From Nitrospira sp. (GTDB lineage: Bacteria; Nitrospirota; Nitrospiria; Nitrospirales; Nitrospiraceae), in NCBI GenBank assembly GCA_016873395.1, contig VGXG01000015.1, positions 1 through 53,562 on the forward strand: a DNA stretch of 53,562 nucleotides, read 5' to 3'. The notes under the pieces were generated by a model, which was given only the letters and a program-made list of their open reading frames with translations, searched no databases and had not been told where the DNA came from. This document shows positions 27,211-35,270 of the stretch, one piece after another. Position 1 is the first letter of the stretch. Every line of letters starts with the position of its first letter. The position numbers and the translations under genes were made by a program.

Positions 27211-27684
27211 TCAGTCCCGCACGTCCAATTGGCCCGCGCCCAGCACCTGCGTATGCGCAATCTCATCGCCCAGCCGAATGCCCTGCTCGTTGCCGATGAT
27301 CAACAGCGCCTCAAGCCCCGTAATCGCCATCGCCAAGAGCCACCCGATGTAGGGCAGGGGAAACAGCAGGTAGGCCAGCGCGAGAGGTACGTTCCGAACG
27401 ATGGACTCCTTGAAGCCGGCCACCTCGCGGGTACGCGGAATGACCGTCTGCAAGCCGATCAAGCGCTTCCCGACACTCTGCCCGCCGGACAATCCGTCGG
27501 CGATCAAGACATAACCCAATCCCGCTAACCAACCCACCGGAGGAACGAGCCGGTCGGCAGCGGCGACAAGAATAAAGTCCACGAACTTGGCGATGAACCG
27601 ATTGAGAATATGCGCCTTGGGGTAGACGCCCAGCCCAAACGGGCTCGTTCCCTGCCCTTCCTCCGCCAAGCGTCCTCCCCACAA
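27211..27684 (-). CDS. RDD family membrane protein
   Basis: A protein of about 150 residues with an RDD domain: an N-terminal helix starting NRFIAKFVDFILVAAADRLV (here the first R-x-x-DF form of the motif), a second GWLAGLGYVLIADGLSGGQSVGKRLIGL with the conserved GQSxGKxL turn, and a third helix LALAYLLFPLPYIGWLLAMA. RDD proteins are small membrane proteins, some linked to ion exchange; the role here is unknown. The start is uncertain: TTG at 27684 or TTG at 27669, the latter right after GGGGAGGA. It lies 49 bp upstream of mreB on the same strand. Confidence 0.75.
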   Translation of the reverse strand: MWGGRLAEEGQGTSPFGLGVYPKAHILNRFIAKFVDFILVAAADRLVPPVGWLAGLGYVLIADGLSGGQSVGKRLIGLQTVIPRTREVAGFKESIVRNVPLALAYLLFPLPYIGWLLAMAITGLEALLIIGNEQGIRLGDEIAHTQVLGAGQLDVRD

Positions 27685-27769
27685 TTGTGCGGTCAGTATA
27701 GCAAAATTCGTGCTGGATCACAAATTTGCTTCTCCTTTCCTGCCTTTCTCTACTCCCTACTCCCTTTGA

Positions 27770-27891
27770 GGGGTGGCTGGGCTGTTCTTAACTGCGTGCG
27801 TCATCACCCGTTGCATTTTCAAAGAGCAACGGGTACCCGGCATTTTCCGAAGTGCGCGATGCGCGAGCACAAAGAACAGTCCGACCACCCC
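27770..27891 (-). repeat. Long intergenic palindrome, family A, copy 1
   Basis: A 122-nt inverted repeat. The outer arms pair over about 20 nt (CTGTTCTT with AAGAACAG, and GGGGTGG with CCACCCC). Inside are a second hairpin (CACCCGTTGC with GCAACGGGT) and, on the minus strand, the family core GTGCTCGCGCATCGCGCAC. The middle is clearly similar to the copy at 38031. It fills the gap between the RDD gene and the next, divergent gene. Confidence 0.8.
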
Positions 27892-27954
27892 TCCCTGCCC
27901 CTTGCCTTTTGGGATCGCTGCTCAGTACAATCCAACCGATACGGGAGACCTAGC

Positions 27955-28653
27955 ATGATCAAGTTGATGCGCGACAGCGCCCATAAGTATCCCTGGCTGC
28001 TGAAATCCATCATGGGGGCCTTGGCTATCGCATTCGTGATCACCATGGGCTGGTGGGGCTTCGAGGAACAAGAATCGAACGCCGTCGCCTCGGTCGGAGA
28101 CATGGCAATCACCCGGGACGAATACCGGCGCAGCTTCGAGAGCACCTACCGTTTCTACAAGGAGAACGTCCAGGGGGATTTCAAGGAGGAAACGCTGAAG
28201 CAGTTCGTCATCGACGGGTTGATTGAAAACAAGATATGGCTGCTGGCCGCCAAGGACATGGGCTTGACCGTCAGCCCCGGCGAGCTGCGCGACAGTATCC
28301 TACAGCGCAAGGACTTCCAGCGGAACGGCAAGTTTGACCCGGACCTCTACCGCCGCGTCCTCGCCGCCAATCGCCTTACTCCGTCGCTCTTTGAATCACT
28401 TTACACCGTGGAGCTGCTGAGCCAAAAGGCCATGACCGTGGTCCGGGATTCCGTCGCCCTCACCCCGGCTGAGATCGCGGAGGCGCAAAGCCTCACAGCC
28501 CGCCAGACCGAGGCCCAGCCCGACGCGGGCCCTTCGGCCAGCGAACGAATTCTGCAGGACTTCCTGTTCCAGAAGCAGCAACGCGCCTTGATGGCCTACC
28601 GAGAATCGATGAAGAGTCGCGTCCCTATCCAGATCCACAAGGAACTGCTCTAA
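27955..28653 (+). CDS. SurA-N/PpiD-like membrane-anchored chaperone without PPIase domain
   Basis: A 232-residue protein with a cytoplasmic N-terminus, one membrane helix (SIMGALAIAFVITMGWWGF) and a periplasmic SurA N-terminal chaperone domain (about 40-190; VASVGDMAITRDEYRRSFES, then LIENKIWLLAAKDMGLTVSPGEL and FQRNGKFDPDLYRRVLA). PpiD has the same opening but continues into parvulin domains; here the protein ends soon after, so it probably holds unfolded exported proteins without isomerase activity. ATG at 27955 follows GGGAG. The frame is open further upstream through repeat DNA, which is not coding. It converges on the caspase-like gene. Confidence 0.8.
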   Translation: MIKLMRDSAHKYPWLLKSIMGALAIAFVITMGWWGFEEQESNAVASVGDMAITRDEYRRSFESTYRFYKENVQGDFKEETLKQFVIDGLIENKIWLLAAKDMGLTVSPGELRDSILQRKDFQRNGKFDPDLYRRVLAANRLTPSLFESLYTVELLSQKAMTVVRDSVALTPAEIAEAQSLTARQTEAQPDAGPSASERILQDFLFQKQQRALMAYRESMKSRVPIQIHKELL

Positions 28654-28654
28654 C

Positions 28655-28774
28655 GGACGCTGAAAACGGCCTCCAGCGTCGTTCTCGCATCGTTCAAGAC
28701 CTCAACGTACCGAGAAAAGTACGCCTCGGCCTTTCGCTCGCTGCGGCCTTGCCGGGCGGCCGTTTTGAGCGTCC
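28655..28774. repeat. Long intergenic palindrome, family B
   Basis: A 120-nt inverted repeat beginning 2 nt after the preceding stop codon. The arms GGACGCTGAAAACGGCC and GGCCGTTTTGAGCGTCC pair at 16 of 17 positions. The interior has a smaller hairpin, CGTAC with GTACG, and the words CTCGCATCGTTCAAGACC and CTTTCGCTCGCTGCGGCC. I associate this sequence type with Nitrospira intergenic repeats. It sits between convergent genes and could act as a two-way terminator. Confidence 0.75.
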
Positions 28775-28789
28775 TGTGGTGTACATCCA

Positions 28790-30295
28790 TCACTGTTGAG
28801 CACGCTCGACGAGCCGTCCCCCTCCTTTCTTCAATAACTCCGGGTTGGCGAGCAGTTGCGGGGTTTGCTCGTTGTTGTATTGTTTGCGGGCAATCCGCTG
28901 CACGTTCGGCTTCACGTAATCATACAGCTCGGACATCTCGATCGTTCCATCCTTGTTCCCGTCTCCCTCTCCCTGCAAGCCTTTCAGAAAGAAATAGGTG
29001 AGCAGCCCATGACCCTGCTCTAGGTATGTGCTAGAGGTTTGGGAGCCGGAACTTGCCGACAGGACGACGACCTTGCCGGCAGCCAGAACCGGGTTCTCAA
29101 CGGAAATCACCATCGGTCGAGAGCCCTTGGCGAGCACCGAGCGTCCGCCAGCCCCGGAGAAGCAGGAATCCAAGACGACCGTGATCTCCTTGGCCGGAAG
29201 TTTGTCGAGCGCCGCGTAGAGTCGTTTAAGCGGAAAGCCGGTCGAGTCCACAAAGTTGGGGTCCCCGTCGTAGGGCACCAGGTAGGCGTCACCTGTCTTG
29301 GGATTGGGCGCCCCGTGGCCGGAGTAATAGACAAAGACCGACCCATCTTTCTCCACGTTATTCCGCAGCCATTCCTCAAAATACTTCTCCAAGTCCGTCT
29401 TGGCCGCCTTCTCGTTGAGGCGGACGACGACGTTCTCTTCCGGATAGCCCAGTACCCTGGTCAGGTACTCGCCGACTAACTTTGCATCCTTGTCCGCAAA
29501 ATCCGCATTCGACAGTTTCTCCCGGTACTGCTCGATGCCGATGACCACGGCGTAGGCGTGCTTCTTCTGCACGGCCCTGAAAGACGGCAAGCGATCCACG
29601 TCACTGGCTGAGATCACCGGCAATGCTTGAGAGGCCTGAGGCTTAGCGGCAACCACTGTGGTTGTATGTGCTTTGCTGAACGCGATCAGTTTCGGCGAAC
29701 TTTTGATGCTCTCTTTCAGTTTAGTGACCAGATCTTCCGTGACTTCAGCAATTCTGTCTCTGACCGGCGTCATTGACGAAAAAATAGAGCCAGCCCCGAC
29801 CGCTTCAAATTGCACGCGATCAATTTGGTTATTGTTCGCGGTTACGAATAGAAGGTTGACGTCGATCTTGGCATGACCGCTCACTCCGTGCGCATTTGGA
29901 AAATCCAAGTACATATCCAGAATGACAACCAGGTCCGCGCCTAAAGCTTTCGCATCCTCAACGGTTTCAACACGTTTCACCTCCTTGAAATTATTCCGGA
30001 ACACTTCAGCCGTCCTGTCGAAAACTTTGTCGCCGTCCATCACGGGTCCCAGTGGAGGTCTCGATGCTTCCCACTCCTGAGCATACCGAATTGCTTTTTT
30101 TGTGTTTTCAGACAAAACCAGCCCGAGGACTAACTCCGGATAGGCTTGCGTTTGCACCGTTACCCCTGCAAATGGATCAAGGCGTTCGGGTACCGTCACG
30201 CAGCCGGCGAGCAGGATAAACAGAGCAAGAGTATATGAGAACCATGCGCACACATAACAGCGGCTTATCCTGCTGGTTGTCTCCGATCGTTTCAT
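28790..30295 (-). CDS. Caspase-fold (peptidase C14) lipoprotein with EF-hand loop
   Basis: A 501-residue predicted lipoprotein: lipobox LLAGC, Cys32. Residues about 50-200 form an unrecognised domain with a nucleotide-binding-like feel (ADLVVILDMYLDF). Residues about 245-440 form a caspase-like peptidase domain with the His/Cys dyad His327 (VYYSGHGAP) and Cys378 (VLDSCFSGAGG). Residues 445-456 (DGNKDGTIEMSE) match the canonical EF-hand loop at positions 1, 3, 5, 7, 9 and 12, so calcium may control it. The length and both catalytic residues are intact. Bacterial caspase homologues act in signalling, stress responses or programmed death; substrate and role here are unknown. It is a single gene with its own spacer on both sides. 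Confidence 0.85.
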   Translation of the reverse strand: MKRSETTSRISRCYVCAWFSYTLALFILLAGCVTVPERLDPFAGVTVQTQAYPELVLGLVLSENTKKAIRYAQEWEASRPPLGPVMDGDKVFDRTAEVFRNNFKEVKRVETVEDAKALGADLVVILDMYLDFPNAHGVSGHAKIDVNLLFVTANNNQIDRVQFEAVGAGSIFSSMTPVRDRIAEVTEDLVTKLKESIKSSPKLIAFSKAHTTTVVAAKPQASQALPVISASDVDRLPSFRAVQKKHAYAVVIGIEQYREKLSNADFADKDAKLVGEYLTRVLGYPEENVVVRLNEKAAKTDLEKYFEEWLRNNVEKDGSVFVYYSGHGAPNPKTGDAYLVPYDGDPNFVDSTGFPLKRLYAALDKLPAKEITVVLDSCFSGAGGRSVLAKGSRPMVISVENPVLAAGKVVVLSASSGSQTSSTYLEQGHGLLTYFFLKGLQGEGDGNKDGTIEMSELYDYVKPNVQRIARKQYNNEQTPQLLANPELLKKGGGRLVERAQQ

Positions 30296-30404
30296 TGGAG
30301 ACCTCTTTACAAGCGGTGGGGATGCAAAAAACTAGGCCGGTTTCAAAAAGAAGTCAAGGAACTCAGCTCCACCGTGATGACTTTAAGCCCTTATGGCTTT
30401 GTAA

Positions 30405-31424
30405 CTAAACGATCAGCATCGCGTCGCCGTAGGAATAGAATCGATACCGTTCCTTGATCGCGGCTTGATAGGCCTCCCGTAGCCGCTCGGCTCCCGCAAA
30501 AGCTGATACCAACATGAGCAGCGTTGTATGAGGCAGGTGGAAGTTGGTCATCAGCGCGTCCACGACACGGAATTTGTAGCCCGGTGTGATGAACAGACCC
30601 GTCTCGCCTGTTGTCGGCTCGACCAGGCCGTTCTGTCCCGCTGCGGCTTCCAGGGTCCGCACGACGGTCGTGCCGACCGCCACGACCCGCCTCCCCTCGG
30701 ATTTGGCTTGCTGGATCGCCTGAGCGGCCTCTTTCGTCACTTCGAAGGCTTCCGGCAGCATCACATGCTCCTCGATCCACTCCGTGCGAACAGGTCGGAA
30801 GGTGGCCGGACCCACGTGCAGCGTCACCGTCGCCAGCCGTATGCCCCGCTGCCGCAAGGCTGCCAACAAGGACTCCGTAAAGTGCAGGCCGGCGGTCGGG
30901 GCCGCAATGGCTCCCTCGGCCTTGGCGAACAGTGTTTGGTACCAGATCCGGTCCTGCTCCGTCGGCGACCGTTTGATATAAGGCGGCAAGGGCACCTGCC
31001 CGATATCCTGCATCACCTCCCTCATCGGCCTCGCGCTCGCGACGCGCACAACAGTCCCTGCTGCCCCTTGCCGGACGACCGAGACCAAGACCCCACCGCC
31101 GAGATCAATGACCTGCCCCGGCGCCGCCTTGCCCTTGAGCAGAACCTCCCACTGGTCTTCGGCGAGCTCCTGGACCAGCACCAGCTCGACTTTTCCACCC
31201 CCCGGCTTCTTTCGCCCGGTCAGTCTGGCCGGCAAAACTTTCGTATCGTTGACCACGAGCAGGTCTCCGGGCTCCAGCAGGGCGGGCAAATCGCTCACGT
31301 GCCGATGGGAGCAAACTCCACCGCTACGGGGCAGGACCAGTAACCGTGCCTGATCCCGCGGCTCGGCCGGTCGGTCGGCGATCAACGACGGATCGAAGGG
31401 AAAGTCAAAATCGGATAACTGCAT
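30405..31424 (-). CDS. queA: S-adenosylmethionine:tRNA ribosyltransferase-isomerase
   Basis: A 339-residue enzyme that builds epoxyqueuosine in tRNA by moving the ribosyl group of S-adenosylmethionine to preQ1. Motifs are FDFPFDPSLIADRPAEPRD at the start, LVVNDTKVLPARL, GAIAAPTAGLHFT, TLHVGPATFRPV, VVAVGTTVVRTLE and the end FYSYGDAMLIV. The ATG at 31424 overlaps the stop of the SpoIID-like gene. The frame is open further upstream but that part is the other gene read out of frame. Last gene of the long minus-strand series. Confidence 0.96.
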   Translation of the reverse strand: MQLSDFDFPFDPSLIADRPAEPRDQARLLVLPRSGGVCSHRHVSDLPALLEPGDLLVVNDTKVLPARLTGRKKPGGGKVELVLVQELAEDQWEVLLKGKAAPGQVIDLGGGVLVSVVRQGAAGTVVRVASARPMREVMQDIGQVPLPPYIKRSPTEQDRIWYQTLFAKAEGAIAAPTAGLHFTESLLAALRQRGIRLATVTLHVGPATFRPVRTEWIEEHVMLPEAFEVTKEAAQAIQQAKSEGRRVVAVGTTVVRTLEAAAGQNGLVEPTTGETGLFITPGYKFRVVDALMTNFHLPHTTLLMLVSAFAGAERLREAYQAAIKERYRFYSYGDAMLIV

Positions 31425-32572
31425 CAGGGGATGGCGACGGGAGCGAGCAGGCGCAGGTGTTTGACTTCGGTCCCCGGATAGTAATAGGCCAGAATCGTGG
31501 TAAAGAGGTAGCCGAGGTCTGCCATTTCCTTGGCCCCCCACTGGCAGAGCCCCACTGCATGACCGGCTCCCCGTCCAGACAAGACGACGCTCTCGCCGAT
31601 CGCCTCCACCTCGAATTGGGTGCTGGGAATCACGGTATAGCCCACCAGCCGGCGCAAATCCTCGCCGCGCAGGATCAGCTCTCCCTGGGCATGCAGCAGC
31701 CGGATCTTGGTGACGCGACCGGCCTGGCTGTAGGCGAAGGGGGTCAGGGTGGCGATGGGCCCGATGCCGATCCCCTCCCGCCTGAGCTTGTCTTCCAGAT
31801 CCTGGAGTTTGAAGGAGGCCCGCCACTGGTAGTAGGGAGAATTCGCATCGAAGGGACAGTCCACCCCCTTCAGATAGGGCAGGTCCTGGGACCAGACATT
31901 CATCGCGTCCTCGGTCGGTCCCGCGGCGGTCGAGGAGAAGGCAGCCAGAATGGGGGCACCCCCGTAGGTCAGCACCAAGCCGCGCGTTGACTCCACCGCT
32001 TGCTGGACCCGCTGATCCAGCCCCCGGCGGCCTCGATAGACTTGGTCCTGTGTACCGGCCGCCACATCATACTCCCGCTCCCCATTAGCGAGGCGTTGGT
32101 AGAGGGCGTAGGTCCGGGCCACCACCGCCTGGACCTTGAGCGCTTCCGGGTGCCAGCCGGCGTGCATTTCCGCAGGCACCACACCCTTGACGTACTCTTC
32201 CAGATCGACTTGATTGAGCAGCGTCAGGCCCTTCCCACGGACCATGACCTGCAGCACCCCGCTGACCGAAAGAGAAGCGGAATCCGCCGCGACCGTCACA
32301 TCTCCTTCCCATCCCCTTACCGTCAGGCTCTGAGTCTGGAGTCGATCCCCGTTCACCACCAGCTCGGTCCTGTCGACCCCGGTCGTGACGACAAGGGGTC
32401 CTGGGAGCAGCCGCTCCTCCCCGGCCAGCGGGCGGATCGCCAGCCCCTGCTCGGCCGAGAGGGTAATCTGCTGAACATCCTGCATCAACAGGACGCGGAC
32501 GGAGTCGGCTGCCGAGGCCGGCGCCGCGAGGAGGACTGCCAGCAGGCTACAGGCTGTTGCACGAAGGCCCAT
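31424..32572 (-). CDS. SpoIID/LytB domain protein (probable amidase enhancer or lytic glycosylase)
   Basis: A 382-residue exported protein. The signal peptide (LRATACSLLAVLLAAPASAA) is followed by a beta-rich region and a SpoIID/LytB domain from about residue 130: QVDLEEYVKGVVPAEMHAGWHPEALKVQAVVARTYAL, then the GRGAGHAVGLCQWGAKEMA stretch. In sporulating bacteria SpoIID is a lytic transglycosylase for denuded glycan; Gram-negative homologues are thought to act in cell-wall remodelling. ATG at 32572 is used; a GTG at 32581 overlapping the previous stop as GTGA is an alternative. It is coupled to the DUF2905 gene and to queA. Confidence 0.85.
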   Translation of the reverse strand: MGLRATACSLLAVLLAAPASAADSVRVLLMQDVQQITLSAEQGLAIRPLAGEERLLPGPLVVTTGVDRTELVVNGDRLQTQSLTVRGWEGDVTVAADSASLSVSGVLQVMVRGKGLTLLNQVDLEEYVKGVVPAEMHAGWHPEALKVQAVVARTYALYQRLANGEREYDVAAGTQDQVYRGRRGLDQRVQQAVESTRGLVLTYGGAPILAAFSSTAAGPTEDAMNVWSQDLPYLKGVDCPFDANSPYYQWRASFKLQDLEDKLRREGIGIGPIATLTPFAYSQAGRVTKIRLLHAQGELILRGEDLRRLVGYTVIPSTQFEVEAIGESVVLSGRGAGHAVGLCQWGAKEMADLGYLFTTILAYYYPGTEVKHLRLLAPVAIP

Positions 32573-32577
32573 GCGTT

Positions 32578-32847
32578 TCACCGCCTGGAAAGAACGTACA
32601 GCAACAGGCTTACCACCAGGCTGATCAAGAGACTCGTGGCCAAAGGAAAATAGAACGTGACGTGATCCCGCTTGATCAGGATGTCTCCGGGCAGCTTGCC
32701 GAGCCATCCCAACAACGGGCCGAACAGAGTGCCGACCCCCTCGCCCAGAGCAGGCCACTTGCCGAGCAGCGTCAGGAAGCCGCCGAGGCAGGCGAGCACG
32801 ACGCCTGCCAGGATTAAGACTTTGCCCAGCCAACTCCAGTCCTCCAT
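32578..32847 (-). CDS. DUF2905 small membrane protein
   Basis: An 89-residue membrane protein with two or three helices (LGKVLILAGVVLACLGGFLTLL and TSLLISLVVSLLLYVL) separated by the signature LGKLPGDILIKRDHVTFYFPLATS. This matches the DUF2905 family, usually about 70 residues; here the loop is longer. The function is unknown. It lies 16 bp after asd and overlaps the start region of the SpoIID-like gene. Confidence 0.85.
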   Translation of the reverse strand: MEDWSWLGKVLILAGVVLACLGGFLTLLGKWPALGEGVGTLFGPLLGWLGKLPGDILIKRDHVTFYFPLATSLLISLVVSLLLYVLSRR

Positions 32848-32863
32848 ACATCATCCGAGCGGA

Positions 32864-33877
32864 TCACCTGACGAGAAGTTCGGCAATCTGGACCGCGTTC
32901 AACGCGGCCCCCTTCCGCAGATTATCCGCGACGATCCAGAGGTTGAGCCCGTTCGGGATCGACTCATCCTCCCGGATGCGGCCGACATAGACCTCATCCT
33001 TCCCGGTTGCATCGAGCGGCATGGGATAGATCGCATGGGCCGGATCATCATACAGTTGCACACCCGGAGCCGTGGAGAGGATCACGCGGGCCTCGTTGGC
33101 CGAGAGCTTGCGTTGCGTCTCGATGTTCACCGACTCCGAATGGCCGATGTAGACCGGCACCCGCACCGTGGTGGCCGTGACCTGGATCGAAGGGTCGCCC
33201 ATGATCTTCCTGGTCTCGTGGAGCAGTTTCATCTCCTCCTTCGTATAGCCGGTCGGCAAGAACTCATCGATGTGCGGCAAACAGTTGAAGGCGATCTGGT
33301 GAGGATAGACCTTGGGTTCCGGCTGTCTGAACCCCAGCAGGGCCTTGCATTCCTCCATCAGCTCGTCCATCGCCTCTTTCCCGGTTCCCGAGACCGATTG
33401 GAAGGTGGTCACCACGATCCGTTTGATGCGAGCTTCGTCATGCAGCGGCTTGAGCGCCACCACCATTTGAATCGTCGAGCAGTTCGGGTTCGCGATGATC
33501 CCGCGGTGGCTGTTCAGATCGTGGGGGTTGACCTCCGGCACCACCAGGGGGACTTCCTTGTCCATTCGCCAGGCGGCGCTGTTATCGATGACGACGGCGC
33601 CAGCCTTAGCTGCAATCGGGGCAAACTCCCTGCTGACGTCGCTCCCGGCTGAAAAAAGCGCCACGTCCACGTCCGCGAAGGAATCCGTCGTCAACTCCTG
33701 CACCGTGATCTCACGACCCTGAAACGAGACGCTGCCGCCGGCCGAGCGGGAGGAGGCCAGAGGGATCAGCTTGTCCACTGGAAACTTCCGCTCCTCCAGG
33801 ACCTCGATCATCTCGGCCCCAACCGCCCCGGTCGCGCCGACGACCGCCACATTGTATGACGATTTTTTCTTCAACAT
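32864..33877 (-). CDS. asd: Aspartate-semialdehyde dehydrogenase
   Basis: A 337-residue NADP-dependent enzyme that reduces aspartyl phosphate to the semialdehyde for lysine, threonine and methionine synthesis. Visible are the Rossmann motif VGATGAVGAEMIEVL, the phosphate-binding ASSRSAGG, the catalytic Cys in IANPNCSTIQ and QSVSGTGKEAMDEL, with the substrate-binding region RVPVYIGHSESVN. The length is typical. It is read with the DUF2905 protein downstream; a 71-bp spacer separates it from the NHL gene upstream. Confidence 0.96.
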   Translation of the reverse strand: MLKKKSSYNVAVVGATGAVGAEMIEVLEERKFPVDKLIPLASSRSAGGSVSFQGREITVQELTTDSFADVDVALFSAGSDVSREFAPIAAKAGAVVIDNSAAWRMDKEVPLVVPEVNPHDLNSHRGIIANPNCSTIQMVVALKPLHDEARIKRIVVTTFQSVSGTGKEAMDELMEECKALLGFRQPEPKVYPHQIAFNCLPHIDEFLPTGYTKEEMKLLHETRKIMGDPSIQVTATTVRVPVYIGHSESVNIETQRKLSANEARVILSTAPGVQLYDDPAHAIYPMPLDATGKDEVYVGRIREDESIPNGLNLWIVADNLRKGAALNAVQIAELLVR

Positions 33878-33902
33878 GCCTTTGTCATTGGCCTCAGGCC
33901 CA

Positions 33903-33946
33903 TTCCTCGCGTCTGCTATACGCTATCAGCCATTAGCTCTTAGCTT
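33903..33946. repeat. Spacer with CTATCAGCCATTAGCTCTTAGC words
   Basis: The gap between the NHL gene and asd carries short words (GCTATACGCTATCAGCC, ATTAGCTCTTAGC) almost the same as those between ilvN and ilvB (41790-41825). I see no other feature here. Confidence 0.5.
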
Positions 33947-33948
33947 TC

Positions 33949-35160
33949 CTACGCGACGATCACCCGGACTCGGTGATTGAAGGTGTCCGCAATGTATATA
34001 TGACCCTGCGGATCCACCGCCACCCCGAACGGATAATTCAAGCTGCTCTCCTGCGGCGCCCCGCCGTCCCCTCCGAAGCCGGCCCTGCCGTTTCCTGCCA
34101 CCAGCGTGATGATTTTCTTGCGCCGGTCCCAGCGCCGGATCAGATGGCTGTCCGAATCAGTGATCAGAAGATGGCCGTCTCGATCCAACGCAATCCCGTA
34201 CGGACGGGACAGGCTAGTGGAAAACTCGTTGGGCAGACCCTGGTACCGATACTCCCCTCCATCCCCGGCCACCGTGCTGATCAAACCGGTCTCCAGATTC
34301 ACAGCCCTGATCCGCCCGTTGAAGGTATCGGCAATATACAGCGTGTCCGGTCCCAAGGCCAAGCCGCTCGGCCCGGCAAGGCTCGCCTCGGCTGCCGGAA
34401 CTCCATCCCCCGTGTAGGAAGCCTGGCCGGTTCCGGCCAGGGTCGTGATGATCCCACTTGCCAGGTCCACCTTGCGGACCCGGTTGTTGCTTTGGTCGGC
34501 GATGTAGAGGGCTCCCCGCTCATGATCAACCACCAGAGCCGATGGCTCATTCAGGCTGGCTAAGGCAGCCAGCCCCCCGTCACCAGAGCAGCGGTGCTGG
34601 CCGGTCCCGGCCAGGGTCGTGATGATCCCGGTGGCCGCATCAACCTTCCGAACCCGGTGGTTCATGGTATCGGCAATATAGAGATGCCCCTCGCGATCCT
34701 CCACCGCAGCCGTCGGGAAATTCAAGGCGGCCTGAAGAGCCGGCCCTCCGTCCCCCTGAAACCGTCCGGCCTTCGGGGCGATCCCGACGACGAACCGAAC
34801 CGTGCCGCTTAGGTCTCCCAACTGGGCGAACTTCTCCGGCATCTGCTGCGTCGGCCCCCCCAGCGGATCGTCATCCGACTGGTCCGACGCAATTCCCACG
34901 CCCGTAGACCGGTCGGGCTCGGCCGCCTCGGAGCCGCCAGGCCGCCCGGCAACAGTTGAGATCGTGCCGCTTGCCAGGTCCACCATCCGGACGACGTGAT
35001 TCTCCGAGTCCGCAATGTAGAGCCGTCCGGCTCCATCCAGCGCGAGGCTCTTGGGCTCATTCAGGCGGGCTTCGACAGCCGGCTTTCCGTCGCCGGCGTA
35101 GCCGGGCTCACCGGTGCCTGCCAGGGTCACGATGGTACCTGGTTTAGCTTGCACAAGCAT
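33949..35160 (-). CDS. NHL-repeat beta-propeller protein
   Basis: A protein of about 403 residues made almost wholly of NHL repeats, six or seven blades, each like TLAGTG..GYSGDGGPA..A.LN.P.G+A+D..G+LYIAD..NHRVR. Such propellers bind proteins or other ligands. No signal peptide or enzyme motif is seen, so the role is unknown. ATG at 35160 is preferred because the frame upstream to 35232 is encoded by a low-complexity inverted spacer (repeated GATCTGGTGA words). There is no strong ribosome site. It lies inside the leucine-asd series, but a link to amino-acid synthesis is not evident. Confidence 0.8.
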   Translation of the reverse strand: MLVQAKPGTIVTLAGTGEPGYAGDGKPAVEARLNEPKSLALDGAGRLYIADSENHVVRMVDLASGTISTVAGRPGGSEAAEPDRSTGVGIASDQSDDDPLGGPTQQMPEKFAQLGDLSGTVRFVVGIAPKAGRFQGDGGPALQAALNFPTAAVEDREGHLYIADTMNHRVRKVDAATGIITTLAGTGQHRCSGDGGLAALASLNEPSALVVDHERGALYIADQSNNRVRKVDLASGIITTLAGTGQASYTGDGVPAAEASLAGPSGLALGPDTLYIADTFNGRIRAVNLETGLISTVAGDGGEYRYQGLPNEFSTSLSRPYGIALDRDGHLLITDSDSHLIRRWDRRKKIITLVAGNGRAGFGGDGGAPQESSLNYPFGVAVDPQGHIYIADTFNHRVRVIVA

Positions 35161-35164
35161 GGTG

Positions 35165-35270
35165 TTCGATCTGGTGATTCCGTGATTTGGCGATCTGGTG
35201 AAGTGTCGGTCGAGCATCTGGATGTTTTTCAATCACCAGGTCACCAAATCTCACTTCGCCAAATTCTTGA
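35165..35270. repeat. Inverted spacer between leuB and the NHL gene
   Basis: Words GATCTGGTGATTCCGTGATTTGGCGA and later, inverted, CACCAGGTCACCAAATC and ACTTCGCCAAAT form an imperfect hairpin across the gap and reach into the last codons of leuB. Confidence 0.5.

Noticed and set aside
27770-27891. CRISPR array
   Set aside because: The repeats in this window are single palindromes scattered between genes, not direct repeats with regular spacers, and no cas gene is present.
31425-31826. N-terminal extension of QueA
   Set aside because: This part of the open frame is the SpoIID-like gene read in another frame; true QueA starts at its conserved MQLSDFDF.
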